DNA of 64,000 bases from Shouchella shacheensis (GCF_001484965.1 NZ_LLYY01000011.1:57686-121685), one strand, 5' to 3'; shown: positions 27,901 through 37,072, counted from the first letter of the stretch. The notes: generated by a model from the sequence alone, not told the origin. Program-made: numbers and translations.

Positions 27901-28132
27901 ACCGGTAACTAAAAACGCTTACATTATAAAGGAGGAGACGCGGTGATGGGTACGCTTGTGTGTCAAAACTGTAACGAGGCGATTGAACACTTTGAAGGTG
28001 AAAAGGTGACGCGGCTGTATGCCACTTCATGCTGCAATAAGTGTCAAGCAAGTGAAGAAGAGCCGCTCTCAAATTAAACTGGAAATGTAGAAACCCCCTG
28101 TCCTATGATGCCATAGTGCAGGGGGATTTTTG
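27901..28132 (+). ncRNA. sr1: Dual-function regulatory RNA SR1
   Basis: A transcript predicted from the promoter to the terminator, about 230 bases, containing the SR1P reading frame. In B. subtilis SR1 lies between slp and speA, base-pairs with ahrC mRNA (arginine catabolism activator) and encodes SR1P. Here the RNA sits in the same interval, upstream of the convergent speA gene. The ahrC pairing region cannot be tested from this window. Confidence 0.8.
27946..28077 (+). CDS. sr1P: SR1P, GapA-binding peptide
   Basis: A 43-residue peptide starting MGTLVCQNCNEAIEHFEGEK, with Cys6 and Cys9 and a second Cys cluster (CCNKC, 29-33) suggesting a zinc knuckle. The beginning and spacing match SR1P of Bacillus, which binds glyceraldehyde-3-phosphate dehydrogenase GapA and, as reported, promotes its interaction with RNase J1. 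ATG 27946 follows AAAGGAGGAG. GapA itself is not in the window, but rnjA is. Confidence 0.85.
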   Translation: MGTLVCQNCNEAIEHFEGEKVTRLYATSCCNKCQASEEEPLSN

Positions 28133-28135
28133 TCT
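28094..28135 (+). terminator. SR1 terminator
   Basis: CCCCCTG (28094-28100) pairs with CAGGGGG (28119-28125), followed by ATTTTTG. Confidence 0.85.
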
Positions 28136-28189
28136 AACTCTAGCAGGTGAAAGCTTGGGATTCCAAGTCGATCCGCCTGCGTTTTTCTA
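28131..28189 (-). repeat. Shortened type A element
   Basis: A degraded, core-deleted copy (TGTCTAACTCTAGC ... CCGCCTGCGTTTTTC) beginning in the SR1 T-tract and ending 3 bp before the speA stop codon. Confidence 0.65.
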
Positions 28190-28191
28190 TT

Positions 28192-29670
28192 TTAGCGAAT
28201 CGGCTGCTGTTCTTTAATGACCTTGAGTGTGGCAAGCGTTGCGTCTTCTGGTCCTTGAACGGGCAGCCCGGCTTCCACATTTTCGCGTACATAGTCCAAG
28301 TTTTCGATGGTAATCAATTCCCCAGGGGCTAAAATAGGAATACCTGGAGGATAGACCATAATAAATTCGGCGATAATGCGCCCTTTTGATTGATCGAAAG
28401 GTACGTTTTCTGTTGCTGCATAAAAGGCATCCCGCGGCGATAAAGCGAGTGTAGGCGTGTCAGGAACGTGCACGTCGACATTCTCCCTCTCTTGCTCATC
28501 CTTTGCGTAAAGCGAAGCCATTTCAGCTAACGCATTGACCAACGTGGTAAGCTCCTTTTTTGTATCGCCTATCGTGATGATGCACAGAATATTGTATAAA
28601 TCCGATAGTTCCACTTCGATGTTGTGCGTATTTCGCAACCACACCTCGGCTTCGTAGCCGTTGATCGTCAGTCCTTTTAAGGAAATAAGCAGCTTCGTGG
28701 GATCGAGGGCGTAGGTGGCGGTTGAATGCAGTCGTTCTTCTCCCACACAGTACAGACCGTCGATGTCATTGATTTCCACTCTTGCCTGCTCGGCCAGCTG
28801 GATCGTTTCATTGATCAGAGACGGGCCACGGGTCGCTAAATGCTTTCTCGCCACATCGAGAGAAGCAAGCAGCAAATACGAGGTGGACGTTGTTGTAAGC
28901 ATGCTTAAAATCGCGGTCACTCGGTCTATCGACACTAGCCCTTCTCGTACATTCAACACCGAACTTTGAGTCAAAGAGCTGCCTAGCTTGTGCACGCTTG
29001 TGGCGGCCAGATCTGCACCGGCCTCCATTGCGCTAGGAGGCAGGGATGAGTGGAAATGAATATGAACGCCGTGAGCTTCGTCTACAAGAACAGGCATCCC
29101 CGCTTCATGAGCAAGTTCCACAATGGCACGAAGGTCACAGGAGAACCCAAAGTACGTCGGGTTAATTACGAACACCGCTTTTGCCTCAGGGTGAGAGGCA
29201 ATCGCTCTTTGCAAGGAGTCCGTCGTTATGCCATGGGCAATTCCGAGCTTTTCGTCTAACTCGGGGTGAACGAACACTGGCAGAGCCCCAGAAAAAATAA
29301 TTGCAGACATAACGGATTTGTGGACGTTTCTCGGAACAATAATTTTATCGCCAGGTCCACAGATGGAAAGGATCATCGTCATAATCGCCCCGCTTGTCCC
29401 TTGAACGGAAAAGAAGGTATAATCGGCCCCAAACGCTTGCGCGGCTAGCTGCTGTGCCTCATCAATCATGCCATGAGGATGATGCAGATCATCAAGGGGC
29501 GCGAGGTTAATCAAATCAATCGAAAGGGCATCTTCGCCCATAAAGGCGCGGAAGGTCTCATCCATCCCTCGGCCCCGTTTATGTCCAGGTATATGAAAGG
29601 GGAGCGGCTTCTTCGCAGCATATTTTTTTAATCCTGAAAACAATGGCGTTTGATCTTGCTTATGTGCCAA
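28192..29670 (-). CDS. speA: Arginine decarboxylase SpeA-type, PLP-dependent
   Basis: A 492-residue fold-type I Orn/Lys/Arg decarboxylase, short Gram-positive form. Motifs: LPFHIPGHKRGRGM near the N-terminus, FSVQGTSGAIMTMILS, VLVDEAHGVHIHFH, the PLP-Lys in ATSVHKLGSSLTQSSVLN, and YPPGIPILAPGE near the C-terminus. It makes agmatine for polyamine synthesis; lysine decarboxylase activity is an alternative for the family. TTG 29670 follows GAGGTGA and yields the usual length; longer frames lack a site. Position next to SR1 and yktA matches B. subtilis speA. Confidence 0.9.
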   Translation of the reverse strand: MAHKQDQTPLFSGLKKYAAKKPLPFHIPGHKRGRGMDETFRAFMGEDALSIDLINLAPLDDLHHPHGMIDEAQQLAAQAFGADYTFFSVQGTSGAIMTMILSICGPGDKIIVPRNVHKSVMSAIIFSGALPVFVHPELDEKLGIAHGITTDSLQRAIASHPEAKAVFVINPTYFGFSCDLRAIVELAHEAGMPVLVDEAHGVHIHFHSSLPPSAMEAGADLAATSVHKLGSSLTQSSVLNVREGLVSIDRVTAILSMLTTTSTSYLLLASLDVARKHLATRGPSLINETIQLAEQARVEINDIDGLYCVGEERLHSTATYALDPTKLLISLKGLTINGYEAEVWLRNTHNIEVELSDLYNILCIITIGDTKKELTTLVNALAEMASLYAKDEQERENVDVHVPDTPTLALSPRDAFYAATENVPFDQSKGRIIAEFIMVYPPGIPILAPGELITIENLDYVRENVEAGLPVQGPEDATLATLKVIKEQQPIR

Positions 29671-29738
29671 AGAGGTCACCTCATTACAAATAAAATCAAG
29701 TTCGAGTATAGCACACTCTGGGAGAAAGGAAGAAGAAA

Positions 29739-29999
29739 ATGGACATTCCAATTAATGACGACTGGAGCCAGGAAGAAGTAGTCGCAGTGGCTCAGTTTTT
29801 TGACACCGTTGAACGAGCATACGAAGAAGGGGTGAAAGGGGAGACGCTGCTCGCCTTTTACCGTGAATTTAAGGCAATCGTCCCTTCGAAAGCGGAAGAG
29901 AAGCAGCTCTTTAGGCAGGTCGATAAACAAACGGGTCATTCATGTTTCAAAGCAATAAAAGCAGCGCAGAGTGAATCGAAGAAGACGATTAAGTTGTAG
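29739..29999 (+). CDS. yktA: UPF0223-family protein YktA
   Basis: An 86-residue cytosolic helical protein of the UPF0223 family, recognised by FFDTVERAYEEGVKGETLLAFYREFKAIVPSKAEEK (two parts of one conserved block). No function known. Divergent from speA with about 70 bp between them. ATG 29739 follows GAAAGGAAG. Confidence 0.87.
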   Translation: MDIPINDDWSQEEVVAVAQFFDTVERAYEEGVKGETLLAFYREFKAIVPSKAEEKQLFRQVDKQTGHSCFKAIKAAQSESKKTIKL

Positions 30000-30240
30000 G
30001 GGAGGGCTGTGGCCAAAGCGGGAAGGATGACTGAGTTGCTAGAGGGGGGCTAGATGGGGTGGTAACTTCTTTTACCTCCCCCTATGTCGCTTTATACGCC
30101 TCCTCTGATGAAGCAAAGAACGAAACTACATAAAAACTGTACACAAAATAATCTACTTCCTTTAAAATCTAGATAACGCTCAGCTCTTGTTTCTCAAACA
30201 GGATAAGCTATGATCTTAATCTTAAGGGGGGAGAGAATGT

Positions 30241-30696
30241 ATGATGAAAAGGGTAATACCGCTCGCAGCGTGCCCTTTATTTCTAGTAGCTTGTGGAACA
30301 GGAAACAACGAAGATGAATACCGAAACTTTTCTGCTGAGTCAGAACATTGGAAGGCTGAGATGAAACTTGTCATAAAAGGAGAAGATCCGGTGGAGGAGG
30401 CCGCTAATTTTTCATTTATTTATACTGGCGATAGCGAGGATACAGAGCAAGAAGTGTATTATAAACACAGGCCAGAATGGATGTATAATGAAGACACTTC
30501 AGGGCCCGATGCTTATTTCGGACCAACAGGGGAGTTCTTACCTGATGAGAATGATCCATTTACAGATACTGCAAAAAACGCGGGCGGCCATGTTCAAGGA
30601 GGTTATTATTTAGAGCAACACTGGATTACTGAGGTTTTTTGGAGCGAAAATGGAGAGGATGTTTCCGAAGAACTGATATTTGAGGAAGTAGAGTAG
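30241..30696 (+). CDS. Hypothetical lipoprotein
   Basis: A 151-residue predicted lipoprotein with signal MMKRVIPLAACPLFL and lipobox LVAC, then an acidic soluble domain rich in Glu, Tyr and Trp (HWKAEMKLVIKGEDP; YYLEQHWITEVFWSENGED). I do not recognise a family; the repeated W-x-AEMK / ITEVFWSE strands suggest a small beta-sandwich. ATG 30241 or 30244 could be used; GGGGGGAGAG lies upstream. It stands alone between yktA and yktB. Confidence 0.7.
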   Translation: MMKRVIPLAACPLFLVACGTGNNEDEYRNFSAESEHWKAEMKLVIKGEDPVEEAANFSFIYTGDSEDTEQEVYYKHRPEWMYNEDTSGPDAYFGPTGEFLPDENDPFTDTAKNAGGHVQGGYYLEQHWITEVFWSENGEDVSEELIFEEVE

Positions 30697-30766
30697 CCCT
30701 TCAAAGGATTTTTTTATATTTTCAAAAATTATCGGTTTGTTTTTGGATGAATCGGGATTGGATAGT

Positions 30767-30794
30767 GCCCTAGAGGTTTCAGTGCCTCTAGGGC
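30767..30794 (-). terminator. Hairpin downstream of yktB
   Basis: GCCCTAGAGG (30767-30776) pairs perfectly with CCTCTAGGGC (30785-30794), 15 bp past the yktB stop codon. No long T-tract follows on either strand, so termination efficiency is uncertain. Confidence 0.6.
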
Positions 30795-30808
30795 GGGCTA
30801 GCAAGCAC

Positions 30809-31426
30809 TTATTTGTAAGCCAACTTATAAATCGGGAGCAGTGTCTCCACGGTTTCTTTCACGGTTGACATAAATGCCTCGCCATCTGAAAGAAGAGGGT
30901 CGTTACGCTTAATATGCTGCCCAACGAGCCACTCGCACTTTTTAACATCACGGAACCGTTCAAGAGAAGCGTCCAAGTTGAGATCGCTAAAAGGCGTGGA
31001 GTCTTTTTTCGTATGGTCGAGGGAAACGACATAGTCGTCTGGGATAACCTCTCTTAGTGTCTCTACTTCGCTGATAAAGGTACTGGCCATTTCCTGCTTA
31101 CCGGGAAGTTCATAAATAAAGGCAAGCCAAATGAACACATGATCCTCAAAGAGCCCGACTTGGAAATGGGGGTGCTGTTTATACCCTCGTTTGTTGGCAG
31201 CGACCGCGAGCCATGTATCCTTAGGCGGATTCTTCGTACGACGGGCATGCTGGGCAATATGAAGATACATCTCGCTTCCTGTCATACTTGTAAGCTCGTT
31301 CACCAGCTCGTCCCCAATGTCTTTAAACTTTGGCTGAATTCGCTCACGAATCGCCTCCATTCGTTCTTCAAGACCGTCGATCGAAAACGTCTCAAAATCA
31401 TGCTCGGTAAATCCGTTAAACGCCAT
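30809..31426 (-). CDS. yktB: DUF1054-family protein YktB
   Basis: A 205-residue protein of the DUF1054/UPF0637 family, identified by FTEHDFETFSIDGLEERM, LTSMTGSEMYLHIAQHARRT and QVGLFEDHVFIWLAFIYE. The function is unknown. ATG 31426 follows GAAAGGAGA; upstream in-frame codons lack a site. Gene order with yktA and yktC is the Bacillus order. Confidence 0.9.
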   Translation of the reverse strand: MAFNGFTEHDFETFSIDGLEERMEAIRERIQPKFKDIGDELVNELTSMTGSEMYLHIAQHARRTKNPPKDTWLAVAANKRGYKQHPHFQVGLFEDHVFIWLAFIYELPGKQEMASTFISEVETLREVIPDDYVVSLDHTKKDSTPFSDLNLDASLERFRDVKKCEWLVGQHIKRNDPLLSDGEAFMSTVKETVETLLPIYKLAYK

Positions 31427-31629
31427 CGTCTTTCTCCTTTCAAAAACGTGCTTTCTCATAGCATACCGTTCGAAAAGTGGATACGCAACTCCAGGTGGAG
31501 CGGGGAAGTGATTTTTTCTTTTTTGAAAACATTCCGTTCTCCTTGCACATATGCTATAATGCAGGTATCAGAAAATTTAAAACGATAGCGTGTGGACTGA
31601 ATTTTTTCATAAAAAGGAGAGTGTCGCAG

Positions 31630-31827
31630 ATGAAACAAGTGATTCCCTCAACAAGCCTCCCTGATGCAGAAAACAAATTGTCCGTCTTGCGCCTGGAAAT
31701 TGATTATGAATTAATGACATTACACGATGCACTGCTTGAAGAAGACGTGGCCAAAAGCATTATGAGCAAGAGGCGTCTTAGAAAATTGCGTAGAGAATGG
31801 TTGGAGTTAGAAAGAGCACCCGTTTAA
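31630..31827 (+). CDS. Small conserved-looking protein, YkzI position
   Basis: A 65-residue, highly charged, probably all-helical protein (ENKLSVLRLEIDYELMTLHD; RRLRKLRREWLELE). It lies between yktB and yktC, where B. subtilis has the small gene ykzI; identity is by position and size only. ATG 31630 lies eight bases after AAGGAGA, and a strong terminator follows, both supporting a real gene. Confidence 0.7.
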   Translation: MKQVIPSTSLPDAENKLSVLRLEIDYELMTLHDALLEEDVAKSIMSKRRLRKLRREWLELERAPV

Positions 31828-31829
31828 CA

Positions 31830-31860
31830 AAAGCGCGGCTTTCAGGCCGCGCTTTCGCTT
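31830..31860 (+). terminator. Terminator after the YkzI-position gene
   Basis: AAAGCGCGGC (31830-31839) pairs perfectly with GCCGCGCTTT (31846-31855), followed by CGCTTTGTC. Confidence 0.88.
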
Positions 31861-31980
31861 TGTCTAGCTCCGGCGGGTAAAAGCGTCGAGATTTTTCGCC
31901 CCGATAACGAAATCCAAGGGCGGGATTTCTTTTATCGGGTCTCCAAAATTCGCGCTTCTGTTTGACCCGCCTACGCTTTT
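31860..31980 (-). repeat. Type A intergenic hairpin element
   Basis: Full type A copy on the minus strand, starting at the terminator. Outer arms GGCGGGT / ACCCGCC, middle arms CCGATAA / TTATCGG, inner arms GAAATCC / GGATTTC. Confidence 0.87.
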
Positions 31981-32125
31981 CGGTTGGAGAAAAGTTGACC
32001 GAGTGCGTGGTTCCAGGGATTCGCAAAAAGGGGGTCCCATTTGCCGTCCTATTTTTAAAGAGGTTTCCAACACCGAAGAGTCATTCCTGCCTCTTTTTTG
32101 TATCATTTTTCAGGATAAAACTCGT

Positions 32126-32216
32126 TTACCTGCCGATTTAGAAAAATTACCTGCTGAAATCGCAAATTTACCTGCCTATTTGAAAAAATTAGCTGCCACC
32201 TCTGTTGAATACCTGC
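32126..32216 (+). repeat. 21-bp tandem repeat, about four units
   Basis: Units starting at 32126, 32147, 32168 and 32189 share TTACCTGCC-type starts followed by an A-rich part; a fifth partial unit begins at 32209. In one frame they read as seven-residue units LPADLEK, LPAEIAN, LPAYLKK, LAATSVE. The surrounding open frame (32003-32302) has no ribosome site and is not called as a gene. The rest of 31981-32405 shows nothing else firm. Confidence 0.75.
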
Positions 32217-32405
32217 CTTTCCCTTTTTTTACATGCTTCCTGAGTGAGTCTACCTGCCACCTCCTCGTCTGTTTTGTTGATCAGAAAAGATCAATCGTCT
32301 GACTTTCCTTCTTTAGTTCGTCTCGATTTGCTTTAAGCTTGAATTATGCGATAATAAAGCCACCTACATACATTATCTCAAGAAAGAACTCATAGGAGGA
32401 ATTTG

Positions 32406-33203
32406 ATGACAGAGCGTTGGATGAGTCTTGAAAGAGTGGCTAGACTGTGGATCGTCGAGGCTGGGGATCTAATTAAGGAGGCGTTAAAAAACCCTTTCGA
32501 TATTGACTCCAAGTCAGACCCAGATGATTTGGTTACAGAAGTGGACCGGAACACAGAAGCGTTCTTTTATCATAAAATCAAGGAAAACTTTCCGGATCAT
32601 CAATTCTTAGGTGAGGAAGGGGTGGCTAAGGAGCTACAGTCACTTAAAGGAACGGTTTGGATTGTCGATCCGATTGATGGAACGATGAATTTTGTTCATC
32701 AGCAGGTGAATTTTTCGATTTCCGTTGGTATCTACGAAGAGGGGAAGGGCGTCGTTGGCCTTGTTTATGATGTCATGAACGGAGAGCTTTTCCACGCGGT
32801 TCGCGATAGAGGCGTGTTTCTAAACGACCGTCCCCTCAAGCAGGTAACGGATCGTTCAATTTCTGAATCGATCCTAGGGTTGAACGCAAACTGGCTTGTT
32901 GAAGATCATCACCAAGAGCATGAGGGGTTGGTGAGGCTTGCACAGGACTGCCGTGGCACGCGCTCGTACGGGTCGGCCGCGATTGAAATGGCTTACGTGG
33001 CCGCTGATCGACTGGATGCCTATATCAGTCTCCGTCTTTCCCCTTGGGATTATGCGGGAGGAGCGGTTTTGCTTGAGGAGGCAGGATGCAAAGCGACACG
33101 GCTTGATGGCGAGGAGCTTTCGATGCTTGAGAAGGGTTCCATGATTGCTTGCAAGCCAGAGCTTCATACGACCATTGTTGCGGATTATCTCGAGAAAGGG
33201 TGA
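32406..33203 (+). CDS. yktC: Inositol monophosphatase-family phosphatase YktC
   Basis: A 265-residue Mg2+-dependent, lithium-sensitive type phosphatase (IMPase/SuhB family). Metal motifs are visible: GEEG (about 74-77), the WIVDPIDGTMNFVH block (about 88-101) and SPWDYAGGAVLLEEAG near the C-terminus. It hydrolyses inositol-1-phosphate or other small phosphates such as NADP-type substrates; specificity is unknown. ATG 32406 follows AGGAGG. Its stop codon overlaps a possible upstream start of the next gene. Confidence 0.92.
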   Translation: MTERWMSLERVARLWIVEAGDLIKEALKNPFDIDSKSDPDDLVTEVDRNTEAFFYHKIKENFPDHQFLGEEGVAKELQSLKGTVWIVDPIDGTMNFVHQQVNFSISVGIYEEGKGVVGLVYDVMNGELFHAVRDRGVFLNDRPLKQVTDRSISESILGLNANWLVEDHHQEHEGLVRLAQDCRGTRSYGSAAIEMAYVAADRLDAYISLRLSPWDYAGGAVLLEEAGCKATRLDGEELSMLEKGSMIACKPELHTTIVADYLEKG

Positions 33204-33208
33204 TGAAG

Positions 33209-34102
33209 ATGAACGTCGGTTTTATCGGGCTTGGAACGATGGGTCTCCCGATGACTTACCACTTGATAGAGGCAGGGCATACGACCTATGTGGCGAGCAG
33301 AAGCCTTGGACCGATTGAAAAGGCAGTTGCTCACGGCGGGATCAAGGCAGAGAGTCCAAAGGCACTGATGGAGGCTGCTGATATTGTAATGACCTGCCTG
33401 CCACTCCCAGAGACGATTACGGCCGTTTATGAAGGAAAGGACGGACTGATTGCCGGTGCTTCTCCTGGAAAAATTGTCATTGATCATTCAACGGTCGACC
33501 GTGCGACCAATGAGCGAGTGAAGGCCCTTCTGCTCGAGAAGGGCGCAGGTTTTATTGATGCGCCGGTAAGTGGCGGTCCAATGGGAGCAAAAGCCGGGAA
33601 GTTAACGATTATGTGCGGGGGCGAAGCGGAGGACGTGGAGAAAGCTCGACCCGTGATGGAAGCCTACGGCGGCTACATTGTCCATGTGGGTCAAACCGGA
33701 AGCGGTACCACCGTGAAACTCTTGAACAATATGCTCATTGGGGTACACCAGGCCGCTCTGGCTGAGTGTTATGTAATGGCAGAGAGAGCCGGAGTGGACC
33801 CAGCCATTGCTTATGACGTGATTAAGAAAAGCGCAGGCTTCTCCAAGAGCATGGACTGGGCGGTCGACGCGATTCTCGACCGGGCGTTTGATGCGAGATT
33901 TTCTATCGATTTGCTGCACAAGGACATCGGCCTCGCTCTTGAGCTTGGAGAGCAGTTGAACATGCCCCTTGATTTAGTGAAGCTCGGCGCCAAAAAAGTC
34001 GCAGAGGCCAAACAAAGCTACGGACACCAGGATGTCAGCGCGATCATTCGACCACTTGAAGAGAAGACAGGCACAACCGTAAAGCGTCATAGCGAACAAT
34101 AA
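33209..34102 (+). CDS. Beta-hydroxyacid dehydrogenase, NAD(P)-dependent
   Basis: A 297-residue enzyme of the 3-hydroxyisobutyrate dehydrogenase family. Signature FIGLGTMGLPMTYHLIEAG at the N-terminus (dinucleotide site plus family pattern), the substrate loop DAPVSGGPMGAKAG, the catalytic Lys in GSGTTVKLLNNML (K at about 170) and the DLLHKDIGLAL helix. Substrates in the family include hydroxyisobutyrate, tartronate semialdehyde and succinic semialdehyde; B. subtilis YkwC is a relative. ATG 33209 has AAAGGG eight bases upstream; ATG 33203, overlapping the yktC stop codon, is an alternative. Confidence 0.88.
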   Translation: MNVGFIGLGTMGLPMTYHLIEAGHTTYVASRSLGPIEKAVAHGGIKAESPKALMEAADIVMTCLPLPETITAVYEGKDGLIAGASPGKIVIDHSTVDRATNERVKALLLEKGAGFIDAPVSGGPMGAKAGKLTIMCGGEAEDVEKARPVMEAYGGYIVHVGQTGSGTTVKLLNNMLIGVHQAALAECYVMAERAGVDPAIAYDVIKKSAGFSKSMDWAVDAILDRAFDARFSIDLLHKDIGLALELGEQLNMPLDLVKLGAKKVAEAKQSYGHQDVSAIIRPLEEKTGTTVKRHSEQ

Positions 34103-34105
34103 CAA

Positions 34106-34141
34106 AGAGCCCTTGACTAGCGAATCGCTGTTCAAGGGCTC
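34106..34141 (+). terminator. Terminator after the dehydrogenase gene
   Basis: AGAGCCCTTGA (34106-34116) pairs with TCAAGGGCTCT (34131-34141), with an inner AGCG / CGCT stem and TTGTC after it. Confidence 0.85.
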
Positions 34142-34319
34142 TTGTCAGGCCTTCCAAAATCCGCGCTATTGGAAGGCCCCCTCCGCCTTTCATGATGTCT
34201 AGCTGCGGCGCCCACTCGCTCGAGGTTTCTTCACGCCGCCAGATCAAGCCTAAAACCGGGCTTGATACTGCCGTCGCTCCAGAACTTGTCGCTCGTGAGC
34301 AGGGCGCCTCCGCCTTTCG
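34140..34319 (-). repeat. Partial type A and complete type B elements
   Basis: Part of a type A copy (34140-34190) joins the preceding terminator; a full type B copy (34195-34319) follows with outer arms GGCGCCC / GGGCGCC and inner arms ATCAAGCC / GGCTTGAT. Confidence 0.82.
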
Positions 34320-34320
34320 C

Positions 34321-34506
34321 TTAATACTGTTTGCTTTCACGGCCTTTTTTTTTGAGGGTGAACCCGAGTCCCATAGCAATGACGAGACCGACGCACGCAA
34401 AAATGGCAATCAGCACGCTTCTTTCAGCGACGGCGACGCCAATACTCATAATGCAAATCACGCTGATAATAGAGAGGAGCAAAAATAGCAAGTTTTCTTT
34501 TTTCAA
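34321..34506 (-). CDS. ylaF: YlaF-like two-helix membrane protein (DUF5325)
   Basis: A 61-residue protein with two transmembrane helices joined by a short Glu-Arg turn (GVAVAERSVLIAIFA) and a basic C-terminus (GFTLKKKGRESKQY). Size, pattern and place beside typA match B. subtilis YlaF; function unknown. TTG 34506 follows AAGGGGGT; upstream in-frame codons have no site. Confidence 0.72.
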   Translation of the reverse strand: MKKENLLFLLLSIISVICIMSIGVAVAERSVLIAIFACVGLVIAMGLGFTLKKKGRESKQY

Positions 34507-34723
34507 AAAATCGTACCCCCTTGAAACGATAATTCTATTATGTAGTGTAACGCGCAGTTCCAAAAAGGAAAAGGCAAAGGTTGTGACAAAACGAAAAACA
34601 TTTGCATCTTTCGCGAATTTATTTAAATAAACCCGTCGAAAAATAGGATGTCATTGCGATTTGTGATATACTAGACCAGTTGAATAGTCTGTTTGCAGAC
34701 TCAAGGTGAAGGAGAGAATAGAA

Positions 34724-36559
34724 ATGACCGTACGCACGGATTTACGTAACATAGCGATCATTGCCCACGTTGACCATGGCAAGACGACGCTTGTAGATGA
34801 GCTATTAAAGCAGTCTGGTACGTTCCGAGAGCATGAAAATGTTCAAGAGAGAGCGATGGACTCCAATGCGCTTGAGCAAGAACGTGGCATTACCATCTTA
34901 GCAAAAAATACAGCGATAAACTACAAAGAGACCCGAATCAACATTATGGACACCCCAGGACATGCCGACTTTGGTGGAGAAGTTGAACGGATCATGAAGA
35001 TGGTCGACGGTGTCTTGCTTGTGGTCGACGCGTATGAAGGCTGCATGCCGCAGACGCGCTTTGTTCTGAAGAAGGCCTTGGAGCAAAAGCTGACCCCAAT
35101 CGTTGTTCTGAATAAAATTGACCGGCCCGCGGCGCGTCCAGCAGAAGTGGTCGACGAGGTTCTGGATTTGTTTATTGACCTAGGCGCCGACGAAGGTCAG
35201 CTGGAGTTTCCCGTGGTGTACGCCTCTGCCATTAATGGCACGGCGAGCCTTGATGCGGAGAAACAAGATGACAATATGACGGCATTGCTCGAAACAGTGG
35301 TAGAGACGATCCCAGCTCCTTTCGACAACAGTGAGGAAGGCTTGCAGTTCCAAGTAACCTTGCTTGATTACAATGACTATGTCGGTCGTATCGGTATTGG
35401 ACGCGTGTTTCGCGGCACGATTAACGTTGGCCAGCAGGTGGCGTTGATGAAGCTGGATGGCACGGTGAAACAATTCCGAGTAACGAAGCTCTTTGGATTT
35501 CTAGGCCTTAAGCGTGTGGAAATTAACGAAGCAAAAGCTGGAGACTTGATCGCCGTATCAGGAATGGAAGAGATTAACGTCGGAGAGACGGTGTGCCCTG
35601 TGGAGCAACAAGAAGCTTTGCCGCAGCTGCGTATTGATGAACCGACTCTTCAAATGACGTTCCTTGTTAACAACTCGCCGTTCGCAGGACGTGAAGGAAA
35701 ATATGTAACCAGTCGAAAGCTAGAAGAGCGTTTAAAATCAGAGCTTGAGACCGACGTGAGTCTGCGTGTAGAAAACACGGATTCCCCGGATATCTGGGTG
35801 GTTTCTGGTCGTGGTGAACTGCACTTATCAATCTTGATTGAAAACATGCGCCGCGAAGGGTACGAATTACAGGTGTCCAAGCCGGAGGTAATCATTCGTG
35901 AGATCGATGGCGTGAAGAAGGAGCCGGTGGAGCGTGTACAGATTGATGTGCCTGAAGAGTACCAGGGGGCCGTTATGCAGTCGCTTGGCGAGCGTAAAGG
36001 GGAATTGCTCAATATGGGCAACACGGGAAGCGGACAAGTGCGTCTCGATTTCCTTGTTCCAGCTCGTGGGTTAATTGGTTATACCACGGAGTTCTTAACA
36101 CAAACGCGTGGCTACGGCATCATCAACCACTCGTTTGACTCCTACAAGCCGGTGTTTGCCGGACAGGTTGGGGGCCGTCGTCAAGGGGTTCTCGTTTCAA
36201 TGGAATCGGGGAAATCCACGCAGTACGGAATCATGGGCGTTGAAGACCGCGGCACGATCTTTGTTGAACCTGGAACGGAGATTTATGAAGGCATGATTGT
36301 TGGCGAACATACCCGCGAAAATGACATTACCGTCAATATCACGAAATTGAAGCAGCAAACCAACGTCCGTTCGGCAACAAAAGATCAAACGGTCACGATG
36401 AAGCGTCCGCGCATTTTGACGTTAGAAGAAGCACTTGAGTATTTGAATGACGATGAGTACTGCGAAATGACACCAGAATCGATTCGTTTGCGCAAGAAAA
36501 TCTTAAACAAATCCGAACGTGAACGCGAAGAAAAACGCAGAAAAGTTGCCGCGCAGTAA
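34724..36559 (+). CDS. typA: Ribosome-associated translational GTPase TypA/BipA
   Basis: A 611-residue GTPase of the elongation-factor family. G motifs: [10 protein letters not shown] (G1), RGITI (G2), [12 protein letters not shown] (G3), NKIDRP (G4) and SAI (G5), then domain II, two EF-G-like domains and the TypA-specific C-terminal domain. It aids ribosome assembly and stress survival, notably in the cold. ATG 34724 follows AAGGAGAG. Confidence 0.97.
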   Translation: MTVRTDLRNIAIIAHVDHGKTTLVDELLKQSGTFREHENVQERAMDSNALEQERGITILAKNTAINYKETRINIMDTPGHADFGGEVERIMKMVDGVLLVVDAYEGCMPQTRFVLKKALEQKLTPIVVLNKIDRPAARPAEVVDEVLDLFIDLGADEGQLEFPVVYASAINGTASLDAEKQDDNMTALLETVVETIPAPFDNSEEGLQFQVTLLDYNDYVGRIGIGRVFRGTINVGQQVALMKLDGTVKQFRVTKLFGFLGLKRVEINEAKAGDLIAVSGMEEINVGETVCPVEQQEALPQLRIDEPTLQMTFLVNNSPFAGREGKYVTSRKLEERLKSELETDVSLRVENTDSPDIWVVSGRGELHLSILIENMRREGYELQVSKPEVIIREIDGVKKEPVERVQIDVPEEYQGAVMQSLGERKGELLNMGNTGSGQVRLDFLVPARGLIGYTTEFLTQTRGYGIINHSFDSYKPVFAGQVGGRRQGVLVSMESGKSTQYGIMGVEDRGTIFVEPGTEIYEGMIVGEHTRENDITVNITKLKQQTNVRSATKDQTVTMKRPRILTLEEALEYLNDDEYCEMTPESIRLRKKILNKSEREREEKRRKVAAQ

Positions 36560-36683
36560 AGGGAAAAGCCATTTAGAGAAGTTGAGGCGTGTGCAGACTC
36601 CCCGTCTGCGCTTATCAGATTGAACGAGGCGTGGGTCTTGACGAGGTAAGACATTTCTTAAATGATGAAAGGCTGGTGAGCGC

Positions 36684-37025
36684 ATGTATTTGGCATCTCA
36701 AGCCCCTTCCATTGATCGCGACGATTTGCCGTGGCTCCAGCAGTTGACAGACATAAATCCGTGGTACGGGTTCGGGGCGTTTGTTCTAACGGTGCTTCTA
36801 ACAGTGATCGTTTTTAACCTTGGGTTTGCACGCAAGCTCCCTCTTTTGAAGACGCTGATTATCTACGCGCTGCTGGTGATGGGGAGTTTCGGGCTGTGGT
36901 TTATGGAGTTTGTCTTCGGTGCACCGACGTTGGCTGTCCTCGTGATCTCAGGCCTCGTGCTGGGGGCGTACAGATTTAGGCTTCATGTTCACCGAAAAGA
37001 AAAAGCAAACGAAAGCAACACCTAA
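36684..37025 (+). CDS. ylaH: YlaH-like membrane protein
   Basis: A 113-residue protein with three transmembrane helices after a polar start (DRDDLPWLQQLTDINPWYGF). It corresponds to B. subtilis YlaH by place after typA and by size; function unknown. The C-terminus is basic and cytosolic. Its 3' end converges with ylaI. Confidence 0.82.
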   Translation: MYLASQAPSIDRDDLPWLQQLTDINPWYGFGAFVLTVLLTVIVFNLGFARKLPLLKTLIIYALLVMGSFGLWFMEFVFGAPTLAVLVISGLVLGAYRFRLHVHRKEKANESNT

Positions 37026-37027
37026 TG

Positions 37028-37072
37028 AAAGAAGAGAGCGCGGCCTATGGCCAGTCGCTCTCTTCTTTTTGT
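37028..37072. terminator. Terminator between ylaH and ylaI
   Basis: GAAGAGAGCG (37031-37040) pairs with CGCTCTCTTC (37056-37065), then TTTTTG on the plus strand. The right arm is inside the last codons of the convergent ylaI gene. Confidence 0.82.

Noticed and set aside
32003..32302. 99-codon open frame containing the 21-bp repeat
   Set aside because: No ribosome site, unusual composition outside the repeat, and the left part overlaps a hairpin followed by a T-tract. I kept only the repeat.
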